From the NCBI GenBank assembly GCA_040756905.1, contig JBFLYD010000037.1, forward strand, positions 1 to 64,000: DNA of 64,000 nt, given 5' to 3'. The notes beneath the pieces were generated by a model. It was not told the origin of the DNA and ran no database searches. It saw only the letters and a program-made list of their open reading frames with translations. This document shows positions 1 to 9,417 of the stretch, piece by piece. Both the position numbers and the translations under genes were made by a program. Each line of letters begins with the position of its first letter. The stretch's first letter is position 1. This DNA is from Acidobacteriota bacterium (GTDB lineage Bacteria > Acidobacteriota > Aminicenantia > JBFLYD01).

Positions 1-127
1 GAGGAAAAGAAAGTCATCCTTGACTCAATCCAGCCACTCTGAGGTATAATGAAAATTCAGCGTCACTTCGCTCCGACAGGTGGCCACTTTCAATCAGAAT
101 CAGTGGCCAGATTCATCGGAATATGCA
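1..127 (+). mobile_element. Right end of an IS21-like insertion sequence (partial)
   Basis: The segment has the layout I recognise from IS21-family ends: a run ending in a GGAATATGCA-like terminus, preceded by TGGCCACT (81-88) and its inverted copy AGTGGCCA (102-109). Reading from base 1, an open frame runs 13 codons to a TGA at 40-42 and could be the tail of the element's last gene, but it is too short to identify. The inferred outer boundary is the CA at 126-127. There the neighbouring DUF362 frame switches from family-like residues to four unrelated ones and a stop. No transposase is visible because the window begins inside the element. The family assignment rests on pattern memory and needs a search. 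Confidence 0.5.
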
Positions 128-913
128 GCCATAGTTAATTTTTTTAGCCGCCTCTAAAATGAATAACTCTTCATCTTTTAAACCAATAAAATGAGAAACT
201 ACCTTATCTATTGAAACTGCATCTTCGCCCCCAAAAAGCAGCCCTATTTTTCGCGCATTTCCATTTGCCGGACCGTCTCCATCCATTCCTACTATTCCGT
301 CAACAATAGTAAAAACAGGTTTTGTAGCTCTATAGACATCTAACAAAACCGACGCGAAAAAATTATTATTTGTACCAGCTCTAAGATGCCATTCAGTTTT
401 TCTCTTTCCTGGTACAACTCCAAACATATTTTTTACTCCAAGAGTCAGGACCATTTGAGTGTGAGTTTTCAGCTTTGCCAGATTAATTATCTTATCGACT
501 TCAATAGCTTCTTTAGCAATTTCCAGCTTCTTGAATTCCCCTTCCTTGTTATCTACTTCAACTGCCCTGATAAATTCTTTTATAGGAATGCCGAACTTAT
601 CTGCAACTTTTTTTATCCCAGCTTTCTGGGCTACCACCATCAAATTTCCAATAGAAGGGCTGTCTCCAATAAATGGTATCCCTCCTTCCTTCACAATCTT
701 CTCCAGAATTATATCCACTATTATCGGGTGTGTGGTAACTGCTTCTTCCGGTGGATGGGCAGAGAGTAAATTTGGTTTTATTAATACTTTATCCCCTCTT
801 TTTATTATTTGAGACAAATCTTCAAATTCAGAAAATATTTTATCAATGGACTTTCTCACTTCATCATACTTATAGTTTTCACATTTTTCTATAACTACTT
901 TGCTTTTTTCCAT
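113..913 (-). CDS. DUF362 domain protein, C-terminally truncated by the adjacent IS end
   Basis: This 266-residue product resembles the N-terminal part of DUF362 proteins, a family of uncharacterised, often Fe-S-associated proteins. Recognisable blocks are the KPNLLS segment near residue 47, the TTHP segment near 60, the KLKTHTQM segment near 148 and the GVKNMFG stretch that follows it. Full-length members usually continue with more DUF362 sequence and often a ferredoxin-like end with cysteine clusters. This one stops just after the AAKK-INYG segment. The last residues (CIFR) and the stop codon are encoded inside the IS-like end at 113-127, so the gene is probably disrupted. It is the last gene of a minus-strand series after rmlD. 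Whether the shortened product is functional cannot be told. Confidence 0.75.
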   Translation of the reverse strand: MEKSKVVIEKCENYKYDEVRKSIDKIFSEFEDLSQIIKRGDKVLIKPNLLSAHPPEEAVTTHPIIVDIILEKIVKEGGIPFIGDSPSIGNLMVVAQKAGIKKVADKFGIPIKEFIRAVEVDNKEGEFKKLEIAKEAIEVDKIINLAKLKTHTQMVLTLGVKNMFGVVPGKRKTEWHLRAGTNNNFFASVLLDVYRATKPVFTIVDGIVGMDGDGPANGNARKIGLLFGGEDAVSIDKVVSHFIGLKDEELFILEAAKKINYGCIFR

Positions 914-971
914 AGTTTTTAGCTTTTATTTTTTGTATTGTTTGCCTTCAGACAACAGTCTAAATCTTTTG

Positions 972-1829
972 TTAAATGTATCTTTTTTCTTTCAAGTAAG
1001 ATTCGAGTGCTTCTCTCCAGTGAGAAAAGCCTTCAATGTCTGTATTTTTTAGATTCTTATTTTCAAGAACAGAATATTTTGGCCTTTTAGCCTTTGCACC
1101 ATACTCTTCTGATGTTACTGGAGCTAAATAAACTTTCATTTTTATTAGATTAAAAATCTCTTCTGCGAATTCATACCAGGAACAGTATCCCTCGTTTGTC
1201 ATATGAAAGACCCCATATAAATCGGTATTAATCAATTTAAGGATTTTTATTGCAAGTTCCCTTGCATTTGTCGGCGTTAAAACCTGGTCTCTTACAACCC
1301 TTATTTTTCTTCCTTCTTTTGCAAATTTCACCATAAATTCAACAAAATTTCCTCCTTTTTCAATTGAACCAGAGACACCATACAATCCCGATGTTCTAAT
1401 TAGAAAATACTTTCTACCGATATTTTTTAAAAATATTTCACCGACTAATTTCGAAGTTCCGTAGACATTGAGAGGGTTGGGATTATCCTCCTCTATATAT
1501 GGGGATCTTTTTTCTCCATCAAAAACATAATCTGTGCTGAAATGAACAAGGGTGAAATCCAATTCATTTGAAATCATTGCCAGGTTGCGAACACTGATGG
1601 AATTAACAAAGAATGATTTTTCCGGAAAATCCTCACATTCATCAACTCTGTGAAAGGCTGCTGTATTTATTACTGCATCAGGCCTTAAGGATTTAAAATA
1701 CTCTCTTACTTCTTCAAATTTAGTTACATCAAATTTTGGATAGTATAGTGGAATTATCTCATAGGATTTATTTTCTCTAATTATTTCAGACCCTAACTGT
1801 CCATCTGCTCCAATAAGAGCAACTTTCAT
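972..1829 (-). CDS. rmlD: dTDP-4-dehydrorhamnose reductase (RmlD/RfbD family)
   Basis: This 285-residue short-chain reductase is of the RmlD type, which makes dTDP-L-rhamnose from the 4-keto sugar with NAD(P)H in the cytoplasm. The sequence begins with the nucleotide-binding GADGQLG motif (residues 7-13). It also has the STDYVFDG segment (98-105) and the catalytic Y-x-x-x-K (Tyr123, Lys127), all as in the family, and the length is typical. The other rml genes are not in the window, so the assignment rests on this gene alone. A methionine adenosyltransferase regulatory (MAT2B)-like role is a less likely reading of the same fold. A 105-base gap carrying a partial repeat separates it from the upstream GDSL gene. 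Confidence 0.85.
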   Translation of the reverse strand: MKVALIGADGQLGSEIIRENKSYEIIPLYYPKFDVTKFEEVREYFKSLRPDAVINTAAFHRVDECEDFPEKSFFVNSISVRNLAMISNELDFTLVHFSTDYVFDGEKRSPYIEEDNPNPLNVYGTSKLVGEIFLKNIGRKYFLIRTSGLYGVSGSIEKGGNFVEFMVKFAKEGRKIRVVRDQVLTPTNARELAIKILKLINTDLYGVFHMTNEGYCSWYEFAEEIFNLIKMKVYLAPVTSEEYGAKAKRPKYSVLENKNLKNTDIEGFSHWREALESYLKEKRYI

Positions 1830-1849
1830 CTTTTATAAACAAATTTTCC

Positions 1850-1868
1850 AGTGTGTTGTCTCCACACT
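1850..1868. repeat. Small inverted repeat AGTGTG-N7-CACACT
   Basis: AGTGTG at 1850-1855 pairs with CACACT at 1863-1868 across a 7-base loop, in the gap between rmlD and the GDSL gene. The hexamer matches the ends of the 146-bp repeat at 11211-11356, so this is probably a decayed copy of that repeat's terminus. No thymine run follows on either strand that would make a convincing terminator. Confidence 0.5.
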
Positions 1869-1899
1869 TATCTTCTTAAAGTATATATTCTCTATCACC

Positions 1900-1934
1900 G
1901 CACACTGAAGGGATAGGGAGAAGGAACTTCCCCA
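1900..1934 (+). repeat. Diverged partial copy of the 11.2-11.5 kb intergenic repeat
   Basis: The 35 bases from GCACACTGAAGGG to CTTCCCCA align with the left part of the two repeats at 11211 and 11395, differing at a handful of positions and a one-base gap. The inner palindrome is only partly kept (GGGAGAAG, then CTTCCCC). The element touches the stop codon of the GDSL gene at 1935, so on the minus strand it would form a hairpin directly after that gene. Confidence 0.6.
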
Positions 1935-3221
1935 CTAATCTCTATCCTTTAGTTTATCTTTTATGTCTCCTCCAAGCATTAATTTTTTGAAATCTTCTCC
2001 AAGAAATATACTGTATGTTTGAGTTTTTGCTTTTCTTCCTTTTACGATGAAATTATACAGATTTACAAGAGGAATATTATATTCATAATGTTCATTTATA
2101 ATTTTTATCAACTCATTTGCAAGAATGCCATAGCCAAGGGAGGATGGGTGTACTGCATCCAGGCTAAAAAGACCACCTGTAAGGAAGTCTGTTGTCAGTT
2201 TAACTCCTCCAACATAAAAGCCTTCAGATCCAATTTTTTTGAGAAAAGCATTTATGTCGAACACAGGAAAGTCGTTCTGCTTTGAGATGGAAGAAATAAT
2301 CTCATTAATTTTATTCGCTCTATCTCGAATGGCTGATATTTCATCTTTATCTAAAACAACCCCATCTGGAAGGGGTATTCCAGTACCACCTAACTCCTTG
2401 GGGATACCGATTTTATTTGCTATGTACGCAGCACCATAGAGAGTAACATAATCTCCAGGGGAGAGAGGGCCTTTAGGTCCTATTAAATAAATGTATTTTC
2501 CATCTGGTGTTAAAACTGGCTTTCCAGTAGTCGGGTTTACAACATAAATTGGCACTGTTGTTACAAAGGGGATTGAAGTCACATCAGGAACATTTGCAGT
2601 TATCAATTTTGCGGTAGTGTAACTTTTTAACGCATTGACAATTGCTTGAAAGTATTGCTGAAAAGTAGATACAGGTGTTAATGTTATTCCCTCGATCACT
2701 CTTCCCGACATAACTGCTTTAAGGACATCATTATTTCCTATCCATAAGGTTATAAGGTTCGGTTTTAAAAAAATTGCCTGTTGCAGTTGGGTTCCAAGTC
2801 CTCTCAGAATTAAATCATGGGCGCCACCAAAATCAGTTACCCTGTATAAAAGGTCATAAGCACTCGCTCCAGGAACGCCAATGTTGTTGTAAGGTCTTGG
2901 AAGTGTAAGGTTTATGGGTTTTCCCAATCCTGGTTTGGGAAGTATTACAATTTGTGGAAATATTGAAATGAGTTGGAGGGTGGGTGGGATTCCCGGCTGT
3001 GATACTAAAGGTTGTTGAAAATCCGGTATTCCAATCTGCTTGGCTAATAAAGCAGGAAAACTTTCGATTTGAAAATCCACAACAAGACCGCCATCTTGAA
3101 AGCCAGCTGTGAGACTGTCTCCTAAAGCCACATAATTTCTCAGTTCGGTTTTATAATCTCTTGGAAATAAGGGGAGAAATAAAATAAAAAAGAGTATTAA
3201 TTTAGAGATGATTCTTTTCAT
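1935..3221 (-). CDS. Secreted SGNH/GDSL-family lipase or esterase
   Basis: This 428-residue protein has an N-terminal hydrophobic signal segment (about residues 5-20). Its mature part carries the SGNH hydrolase blocks: GDSLTAG with nucleophile Ser36, a VPGAS glycine block near 116-120, GNND near 162-165, and a C-terminal D-x-V-H-P block supplying the Asp/His pair. Family members hydrolyse esters of lipids or sugars; the substrate cannot be told here. A proline- and glycine-rich stretch (about 67-110) and another between blocks III and V make it longer than minimal GDSL enzymes. It follows the FadL-type porin gene by 17 bases with a GGAGGA ribosome site, so the two are probably co-transcribed and may act on the same hydrophobic substrates. 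Confidence 0.85.
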   Translation of the reverse strand: MKRIISKLILFFILFLPLFPRDYKTELRNYVALGDSLTAGFQDGGLVVDFQIESFPALLAKQIGIPDFQQPLVSQPGIPPTLQLISIFPQIVILPKPGLGKPINLTLPRPYNNIGVPGASAYDLLYRVTDFGGAHDLILRGLGTQLQQAIFLKPNLITLWIGNNDVLKAVMSGRVIEGITLTPVSTFQQYFQAIVNALKSYTTAKLITANVPDVTSIPFVTTVPIYVVNPTTGKPVLTPDGKYIYLIGPKGPLSPGDYVTLYGAAYIANKIGIPKELGGTGIPLPDGVVLDKDEISAIRDRANKINEIISSISKQNDFPVFDINAFLKKIGSEGFYVGGVKLTTDFLTGGLFSLDAVHPSSLGYGILANELIKIINEHYEYNIPLVNLYNFIVKGRKAKTQTYSIFLGEDFKKLMLGGDIKDKLKDRD

Positions 3222-3238
3222 TTTTCCTCCTCGGATGA

Positions 3239-4534
3239 TTAAAATTTATACCCTATGCTTATGCCAAATAAATTTGCATAGGACTTATAATCACCTTCAT
3301 ATCCATCACTATTTCTTCCTTCTGTTGACCTTTTCTCAAATAAAAGGTATATGTATGAAAAATCAGCCCAAACATTTTTGCCAATGTTATAGCTGAAGCC
3401 TAATGCAAAGCCATGCCTGTCTGAATCAGGCAACTGAGTGGATACCGACTCTGGTAAAGATGGGGAGGGATCAAAAACATATCCACATCTTAATGAGGTT
3501 TTTTCTCCTATTTTTCTTTCAGCTCCCAATCTTAAGTGAAAAACATCTACATAGTATTTTTTACTATCTGAGTTTAATTCGGGATATTTAGGAAATTCAA
3601 TAAAAAGTCTGTCATATGTGCTCCATTCAGTCCAGTTTAAGTCTAATTCGAAAACCCAGTTCTCGATAAAATTTGATGCAAAACCCAGAGATACAATTGT
3701 GGGAAAAGTAATAGATGTTTTAACAGAAGTTTTTCCAAATGGCAATTTCGCGGCAATTAAGCTATCAAGGATTGGATTTCCAGTAGATTTCTGTATAAAT
3801 TCAGCATCTCCTTCAAAATCCACTTTTACTTTGTGTCTGTAAGAAAATCCTATGTTTATCCTATCAGATGGCCTGTACAGCGCTCCAAACGAAAATCCCA
3901 CTCCATAATTTGTAAGACCGGAACTCAATTTTACATGGGCAATGTCTATCACGGAAAAGGTAAATGGGTTGAAAAAAGGGATGTTTTTTTCAAAAGTTAT
4001 ACCTGAAGTTCTCACATCAAGGCCAATTCCCAGGGCAAATTTATCAGAGAATTTGTATGAGACAACTGGTGATAGTGCCAGATGTTTCAGATCAACATAT
4101 TGGGAAATGTATCTACCTGTAAAATTATCAGGGTTGTCCCACTTTGTAGCAAGGCCAAAGGGAGAAAATAGTCCGAGGCCTATTCTTAATTTTTCTCCGA
4201 TGGGCATTACAAAATGAAAGCCTGGTGGGTAAAAGAGCTGTGAAGCCATTTTTTCTGTAACTCCATACCCAGGGAAAGGGTTTGCTCCGTAGAAGGTTGT
4301 TTTAGGAATTATAAAGGTAGCACCAAGATAAAGTTGATAACCATCGAGAAATGCAATTCCAGCTGGATTGTAAAAAATTGCTGAAGCATCGTTTGCCTGA
4401 GCTGTAAATGCTCCAGCAAACCCATTTGCTCTTGTTCCATGTTCAAAAAGCATAAAACCTGAGCCGAAAGAAAAGAGCTTGAACAGAAAAAACCCTGTTA
4501 AAAGAAAAAAAAGAACCTTTTTTAATCTTTTCAT
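3239..4534 (-). CDS. OmpP1/FadL/TodX-family outer-membrane transport protein
   Basis: The 431-residue protein starts with a Lys/Arg-rich hydrophobic signal peptide. It has the family's mature N-terminus (GFMLFEHGTRANGFAGAF-like, with NDASAIFYNPAG at about 48-59) and alternating amphipathic beta-strand sequence ending in an aromatic residue (YKF). FadL/TodX proteins are 14-stranded barrels that let long-chain fatty acids or aromatic hydrocarbons cross the outer membrane. The family call is firm, the cargo is not. The benzoyl-CoA reductase genes elsewhere in the window make aromatic uptake conceivable, but the two loci are about 45 kb apart. A promoter-like sequence lies just upstream and a TAGGAGGAG ribosome site precedes the ATG. 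Confidence 0.88.
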   Translation of the reverse strand: MKRLKKVLFFLLTGFFLFKLFSFGSGFMLFEHGTRANGFAGAFTAQANDASAIFYNPAGIAFLDGYQLYLGATFIIPKTTFYGANPFPGYGVTEKMASQLFYPPGFHFVMPIGEKLRIGLGLFSPFGLATKWDNPDNFTGRYISQYVDLKHLALSPVVSYKFSDKFALGIGLDVRTSGITFEKNIPFFNPFTFSVIDIAHVKLSSGLTNYGVGFSFGALYRPSDRINIGFSYRHKVKVDFEGDAEFIQKSTGNPILDSLIAAKLPFGKTSVKTSITFPTIVSLGFASNFIENWVFELDLNWTEWSTYDRLFIEFPKYPELNSDSKKYYVDVFHLRLGAERKIGEKTSLRCGYVFDPSPSLPESVSTQLPDSDRHGFALGFSYNIGKNVWADFSYIYLLFEKRSTEGRNSDGYEGDYKSYANLFGISIGYKF

Positions 4535-4557
4535 CTTCTCCTCCTAAAATTTCAATA

Positions 4558-4587
4558 ATTATTATTAAACTTTAATTGAAATGTCAA
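4558..4587 (-). promoter_or_regulatory. Sigma70-type promoter for the porin-GDSL genes
   Basis: On the minus strand TTGACA (4582-4587) is followed after 18 bases by AATAAT (4558-4563), which matches the -10 consensus at five of six positions. It sits between the end of era and the porin start and overlaps the era stop codon. No experiment supports it. Confidence 0.5.
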
Positions 4588-5471
4588 ATTTTTTGAGATT
4601 CTAAGAGACTTAAAACCTGAACCGAGTCTCTCCAGTTTTTTTTCACTTCAACCTCTAATTTCAGAAATATTTTTTTATTGTATATTGATTCAAGTTCAAG
4701 TCTGGAAGCTGTTCCTATTTTTTTTAAAAAAATTCCACCTTTTCCGATCAATATAGACTTCTGAGATTCTTTCTCCACGAATATCCCAGCTTCTATAAAG
4801 ATAATTTTTTCTTCCTTATGAAGATTTTTTACATAAACTGCTACTACATAGGGTATCTCATCCTCAACATTTTCCAGTATCTTTTCTCTTATTATTTCAG
4901 ATATGAAAAATTTCTCATTCTGGTCTTGCACTACAATTTTTTCCTTCCCCTTTAATTTATCCAGAGTATACTTCTTTATCATATCAATCAATACATCAAC
5001 ATTTTCTCTCTTGAGAGCAGAGATTGGAATTATCTCTTGAAAATCAGCTTTATCCTTATAAAAATCTATTATTCTTAAAATTTCCGATTTTCTTATTAAA
5101 TCAATTTTGTTAAGCAGAAGGAATTTTGGTACTGATATGGAATTTAATAATTGAATAGAAAATTCATATCCCTTCCCATATTTTTCACTTACATCAACCA
5201 TTAAACAGATAATATCACTTGTTTTAATCGATGAGTATACAAGCTCCATCATTTTCTCGTTCATTTTATGAAGTGGTTTATGGATTCCAGGATTATCCAG
5301 GAAAATTAATTTTCCCCATTGATATTCCTTGATAGCTGTTATTTGATCCCTTGTAGTTTGAGGCTTGTCAGAGACTATTGCCATCTTTTTTCCTATGATA
5401 TTATTTAAAAGAGTTGATTTTCCAACATTTGGCCTTCCTATTATAGTTATAATAGCGCTTATTCTGTTCAT
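4584..5471 (-). CDS. era: GTPase Era
   Basis: Era is an essential GTPase that binds the 3' end of 16S rRNA during assembly of the small ribosomal subunit. The 295-residue sequence has G1 GRPNVGKS (12-19), G3 DNPG (59-62), G4 NKID in the 120s and an SAL segment for G5. A C-terminal KH domain follows with the GKGG loop (GxxG) near residue 245. Length is standard. It is the last gene of the phoH-pgpH-ybeY-corC-era cluster, and its ATG overlaps the preceding stop codon by four bases (ATGA), which suggests translational coupling. Confidence 0.97.
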   Translation of the reverse strand: MNRISAIITIIGRPNVGKSTLLNNIIGKKMAIVSDKPQTTRDQITAIKEYQWGKLIFLDNPGIHKPLHKMNEKMMELVYSSIKTSDIICLMVDVSEKYGKGYEFSIQLLNSISVPKFLLLNKIDLIRKSEILRIIDFYKDKADFQEIIPISALKRENVDVLIDMIKKYTLDKLKGKEKIVVQDQNEKFFISEIIREKILENVEDEIPYVVAVYVKNLHKEEKIIFIEAGIFVEKESQKSILIGKGGIFLKKIGTASRLELESIYNKKIFLKLEVEVKKNWRDSVQVLSLLESQKI

Positions 5472-6676
5472 TTTTTAAAAATTCTTATTCTGCCAATTCT
5501 ACCTTTTTTTATTTCTACTATTTGAATTCTTATACCTTCGATCTCTACAATTTCATCCTTTCTTGGCATTCTTCCTAAATAGTAAATTATCATCCCTCCC
5601 AGAGATGTGTAATTCTCACCTTTAAAATCAACTTTTAAAATATTCTCTATCTTGTCAAGGTTTACATCTCCCTTTATAAGATAACTTTTACCTTCATCTA
5701 TTATTTTCTGTTCATCTTCATCATGTTCATCTTTTATCTCTCCAAATATCCTTCCATATACATCGTTCTCAGTAACAAGGCCAGAGATTCCACCAAATTC
5801 ATCTATTACCATTGCAATCTTTTGTTTTTTCTGTTTAAATTCTTCAAGAAGAGATAATATATTCATAGTTTCTGGAACAAAAATTACAGGCTTTATCAAC
5901 GAACCAATACTTTTTTGCAATTTACTTTCGTTAATATATTTTAGTATATCTTTTGCCAGAATTAACCCAATCACATGGTCAAGATTTCCTTTGAACACTG
6001 GGATTTTTGTATGCCTCTCTTTTATGATTACTTTTATGACTTCATCAATTGTAGAACTTCTCTCAATGCAACTTATCTCATTTCTTGGAGTCATTACATC
6101 CTTAACAAACAGGTTATTCATTTCAAGCATTATCTCAATAAATTGTTTATTTTTGCCATCGATCAGTCCTTCCCTTTCGCCAAATTGGATATAAATATCC
6201 GCTTCATTATTTCCATATCTTTGTTGATTATTATAAAATTTAAATCTTTTTTGAATAAAGATAAAAGGGTAAAGAAAAAAGTAGGGAAATTTTACTAAAA
6301 AATTAAACATCCAGAAATGTTTATTTATATCTATTTTTAATATTAAATAAGGAATTAATTCATACATCAATAGATAGAAAGAAACCAGAAGGAGGAGTGT
6401 TGCAAAAATAGATAAATTTTTTAGTAACATAAGATAAGCAATAATAAACAAATTAATCAAAATTAGTTTGTTAAACACCAATATAAAAGAAAGAAGATGT
6501 TTAACATTGCCAATTAAATGTGGTGAGATTACTTTATTCTTTGCTTTATAGCGCTTAATTATTGAGATCTCATTGTTATGAATGAGAACACTTTGGGATA
6601 ACCTGAAGAGCAAAAACAAAAAAAATAGAAAAACAAAAATAAATGAAATTTCTGTAGATATGGAGCTTGAAGTCAT
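5468..6676 (-). CDS. CorC/HlyC/TlyC-type CBS-domain membrane protein
   Basis: The 402-residue protein has three or four hydrophobic segments in the first 150 residues, in place of a CNNM/DUF21 domain. A tandem CBS pair follows (around [10 protein letters not shown] and the [15 protein letters not shown] blocks, then VPETM to [14 protein letters not shown]). The end is a CorC_HlyC C-terminal domain (GDVNLDKI to GRIRI). Relatives are linked to magnesium or cobalt efflux and to ribosome-associated clusters; the exact function is not settled. The membrane part is very Phe/Leu-rich and lacks an obvious DUF21 signature, so this family member looks divergent. It lies between ybeY and era, its usual place. 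Confidence 0.8.
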   Translation of the reverse strand: MTSSSISTEISFIFVFLFFLFLLFRLSQSVLIHNNEISIIKRYKAKNKVISPHLIGNVKHLLSFILVFNKLILINLFIIAYLMLLKNLSIFATLLLLVSFYLLMYELIPYLILKIDINKHFWMFNFLVKFPYFFLYPFIFIQKRFKFYNNQQRYGNNEADIYIQFGEREGLIDGKNKQFIEIMLEMNNLFVKDVMTPRNEISCIERSSTIDEVIKVIIKERHTKIPVFKGNLDHVIGLILAKDILKYINESKLQKSIGSLIKPVIFVPETMNILSLLEEFKQKKQKIAMVIDEFGGISGLVTENDVYGRIFGEIKDEHDEDEQKIIDEGKSYLIKGDVNLDKIENILKVDFKGENYTSLGGMIIYYLGRMPRKDEIVEIEGIRIQIVEIKKGRIGRIRIFKK

Positions 6677-6681
6677 AGATA

Positions 6682-7098
6682 TCAGCTCAAGGAATCAACA
6701 AGGTCGTTCTGAATTTTAATCATCCTCTTGGATTTATTTCGATGATCCATTCCAATAAGGTGCAAAATACCATGAACTATAAGAATTTTTAATTCTTTTT
6801 CTAATCCGTGTTTCTTCTTTAGTGTTGAGTAAAAGGCATAAGGAACTGAAATATAAATTTCACCCAAGTATGTGTTTCCATCGGGTAAAATTTCGTTCAA
6901 TTTAAAACTTATAACATCTGTAGTTCTATTCCTTTTTAAATAATCTTTGTTCAATTTTTTTATCTCAATATTATTCGTAAATATTATATTTATTATTTTA
7001 TTTTTTAAATTCAGTTTTTTTTCTAATAATTCACCAAATTTCCTTATTTCTCCTGAGTCAAGCCAGTATTTTTTTTGGAAATTATTAACATTTAACAT
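6682..7098 (-). CDS. ybeY: Endoribonuclease YbeY
   Basis: YbeY is a zinc-dependent RNase used in 16S rRNA 3' maturation and ribosome quality control. The 138-residue sequence carries the signature H-x-x-x-H-x-x-x-x-x-H with His109, His113 and His119 as the metal ligands. The preceding block (NRTTDVISF, then YLGEIYIS) is also typical. It is about 15 residues shorter than the average member, mostly at the C-terminus. It sits between pgpH and the CBS-domain gene, a neighbourhood that recurs in many bacteria and supports the call. Confidence 0.95.
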   Translation of the reverse strand: MLNVNNFQKKYWLDSGEIRKFGELLEKKLNLKNKIINIIFTNNIEIKKLNKDYLKRNRTTDVISFKLNEILPDGNTYLGEIYISVPYAFYSTLKKKHGLEKELKILIVHGILHLIGMDHRNKSKRMIKIQNDLVDSLS

Positions 7099-7122
7099 TA
7101 TATATTCTTATTTTTTCATAAG

Positions 7123-9417
7123 TTATTTTTTATTTTTTGTTTCTTTTAGATGAAACTTGAAATCTGGATATTGAATTCTTTGATGATACAGATTTACAAG
7201 GGAATTATAGAAAGAACTTGCTATTTGATTAAGTTCCTTTAATGTAATTTCACATTCCTCAAGCTGCCCGTCTTCTATAATTTTATTAAAAATTTCATTA
7301 ATTATATTTTCAATTATTTCTGGAGTTGGATTTTTAAGGCTCTTTGATGCAGCCTCTACTGAATCAGCTAACATCAAAATGACACTTTCCTTTGTTGCTG
7401 GTTTTGGTCCGGGATATCGAAAATTATTCTCCAGGACTTTTAAATCATCTGTATTTTGAGATTCTTTAGCTTTATGGAAAAAATATCTGACCAGAGAGGT
7501 TCCATGATGTTGTTTAATCATTTCTCTTAATTTTGGCATTATTCTCAGTTTTTTTAGTATTTCATCCCCTTTTTCCACATGACCGACTATAACTGAGACA
7601 CTTTTTTCAGGAGATATTTTTTCATGAATGTTAAACACATTTAGTTGATTTTCAATAAATAATTCAGGCATTTCTATTTTTCCTACATCATGGTATAAAG
7701 CTACTGTTTTTAATAAAAGGGGATTAAGATTTATTGACTTTGCTGCTTGCTCAGATAAAGAAGCAACCATCAGAGAATGGTGATATGTTCCAGGAGCTTG
7801 AATAGCCAATCTCCTGAAAATTGGAAGATCAGAGTCGCTTAATTCAAGAAGCTTAATCTCTGAAATTATTCCAAACGCTCCTTCCATTAATGGCAACAAA
7901 AAAGAAGCAAAGATTGAGACAAAAGTTACATTGAATAAACATATAGTTATTTCAGATAGTAATTTTTGGTTAAAATAGAAACTTCCTTCTATAATGTGGA
8001 GAATAATTATCAATAATATATTAATCGGAAGAATTAAAATAAAACATGTTTTTATAACCGAAGATCTTCTTCTTCTACCATAGTGTTCAATTCCCAATAA
8101 AGCTGCAAAAGATGAAAGAAATGAAAAGATAACAATCCAGAAATCTGCCTTGAGTAAAATACCTGCGAATATACTTAGAAACAAAGAGAAAATAAAACCC
8201 ATGAAAAAATTTGAAAGGAAGGCTGTAACTATAGTTCCTAAAGAATAGGGAAAAGCATATTTAAATGCATCAGAGTATCTCAGAAAAAATATCTCATATC
8301 TCCCTTCAAGAACTAAAGATATGGAGAGGAAAAACTTTAATAAGACTAAATTTACAAAAAACTGAGTCATAAAGAACAAAATAGCATTTATTTTCGTAAG
8401 GCTTGGGAATTCAGCTAAACTCAAAGCTCTAATCATAATTCCAGTGAATAAAAATATTAATAAAAAATTTCCGCTGAAATTATAAAACCAGTTAGAAGTA
8501 TTCTCTATTTTTTCATTTATTGAATTTATAAAATTTATAGATTCCTCTTTTACTTCGTCCCCTTTTCTTATCAATATCTTACCTTTTTTTATACTTAATA
8601 AAACTGAGCTCACCTCACTCATAGCCTTTTCCTTTTTATACAGAGTGGCTAAAGAATTATAACTTAAATTTGGATACAAAAAAGAGTTAACCATTTCACT
8701 AATACTACTTTTTTCTTCAGAGCTCAGTCCCATGGAAAGAATTTTTCGATTGATGGTATTTTTTGCTTCTAAAATATCATAAGTATCATCTAATTTTAAA
8801 GTTTTCTCCTTTCCATCTGATTCAATTATAATAAATTCATTATTTTTTATATCATTGGATATTTTATTCAATAAGATTCCTTTTGAATATAGTTCTTCCA
8901 ACATATTTAATAAAAGTGATTCTATATTTTCATTGAAATTATTTTTGATAAGAAAGGTTATCGATTCTTTTGGAATATCAAAATTATAAATAGAAATACA
9001 TTTTTGTTTTATCTCTTCCAGCATTTGATTTTTATTTAACTTTTCTTTCTTATTTAACTCTTCTCTGCACCTTAGAAAAAGTTCATTTACATTTTTCTTT
9101 AGATTTGCAAAGACATTTTTATCAAGATTATACACAGGAGGAACTGAATTATATGCCTCCCTTTTTTTATTTTCTGTGGAAATTCTGTCTTCGATAGTAA
9201 TATCAACAGGGCATACTACATCAAATTCTGCTATCTCTCCTTTCTTCAGTACAGGAAGAGCCGTCGTTCTTTTTGGAATTATTGTAAAAGTTAAGAAGAA
9301 GGAAATTAAAGAAATAAATAATATAATTTTCAAATAAAAAAGAAACTTAGATTTAGTTTTTTTTTCTTTGAGTTTATTTGGATAATTAAGAATTTCCTCT
9401 TTTTTGATTTTTATCAT
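7123..9417 (-). CDS. 7TM-HD phosphohydrolase, PgpH-like c-di-AMP phosphodiesterase
   Basis: This 764-residue membrane protein has one N-terminal transmembrane helix (about 27-48), a long extracytoplasmic 7TMR-HDED domain, then about seven hydrophobic helices (roughly 310-510). A cytoplasmic HD domain follows, with an HHSLMVASL segment, an HDVGK metal motif, and further His-containing blocks (GHVEKGDEI, KQHHGTS). PgpH homologues hydrolyse cyclic di-AMP. The second messenger is not proven here, but the architecture is the same and the length fits. Its ATG overlaps the phoH stop (ATGA), and ybeY follows after 24 bases. Confidence 0.9.
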   Translation of the reverse strand: MIKIKKEEILNYPNKLKEKKTKSKFLFYLKIILFISLISFFLTFTIIPKRTTALPVLKKGEIAEFDVVCPVDITIEDRISTENKKREAYNSVPPVYNLDKNVFANLKKNVNELFLRCREELNKKEKLNKNQMLEEIKQKCISIYNFDIPKESITFLIKNNFNENIESLLLNMLEELYSKGILLNKISNDIKNNEFIIIESDGKEKTLKLDDTYDILEAKNTINRKILSMGLSSEEKSSISEMVNSFLYPNLSYNSLATLYKKEKAMSEVSSVLLSIKKGKILIRKGDEVKEESINFINSINEKIENTSNWFYNFSGNFLLIFLFTGIMIRALSLAEFPSLTKINAILFFMTQFFVNLVLLKFFLSISLVLEGRYEIFFLRYSDAFKYAFPYSLGTIVTAFLSNFFMGFIFSLFLSIFAGILLKADFWIVIFSFLSSFAALLGIEHYGRRRRSSVIKTCFILILPINILLIIILHIIEGSFYFNQKLLSEITICLFNVTFVSIFASFLLPLMEGAFGIISEIKLLELSDSDLPIFRRLAIQAPGTYHHSLMVASLSEQAAKSINLNPLLLKTVALYHDVGKIEMPELFIENQLNVFNIHEKISPEKSVSVIVGHVEKGDEILKKLRIMPKLREMIKQHHGTSLVRYFFHKAKESQNTDDLKVLENNFRYPGPKPATKESVILMLADSVEAASKSLKNPTPEIIENIINEIFNKIIEDGQLEECEITLKELNQIASSFYNSLVNLYHQRIQYPDFKFHLKETKNKK

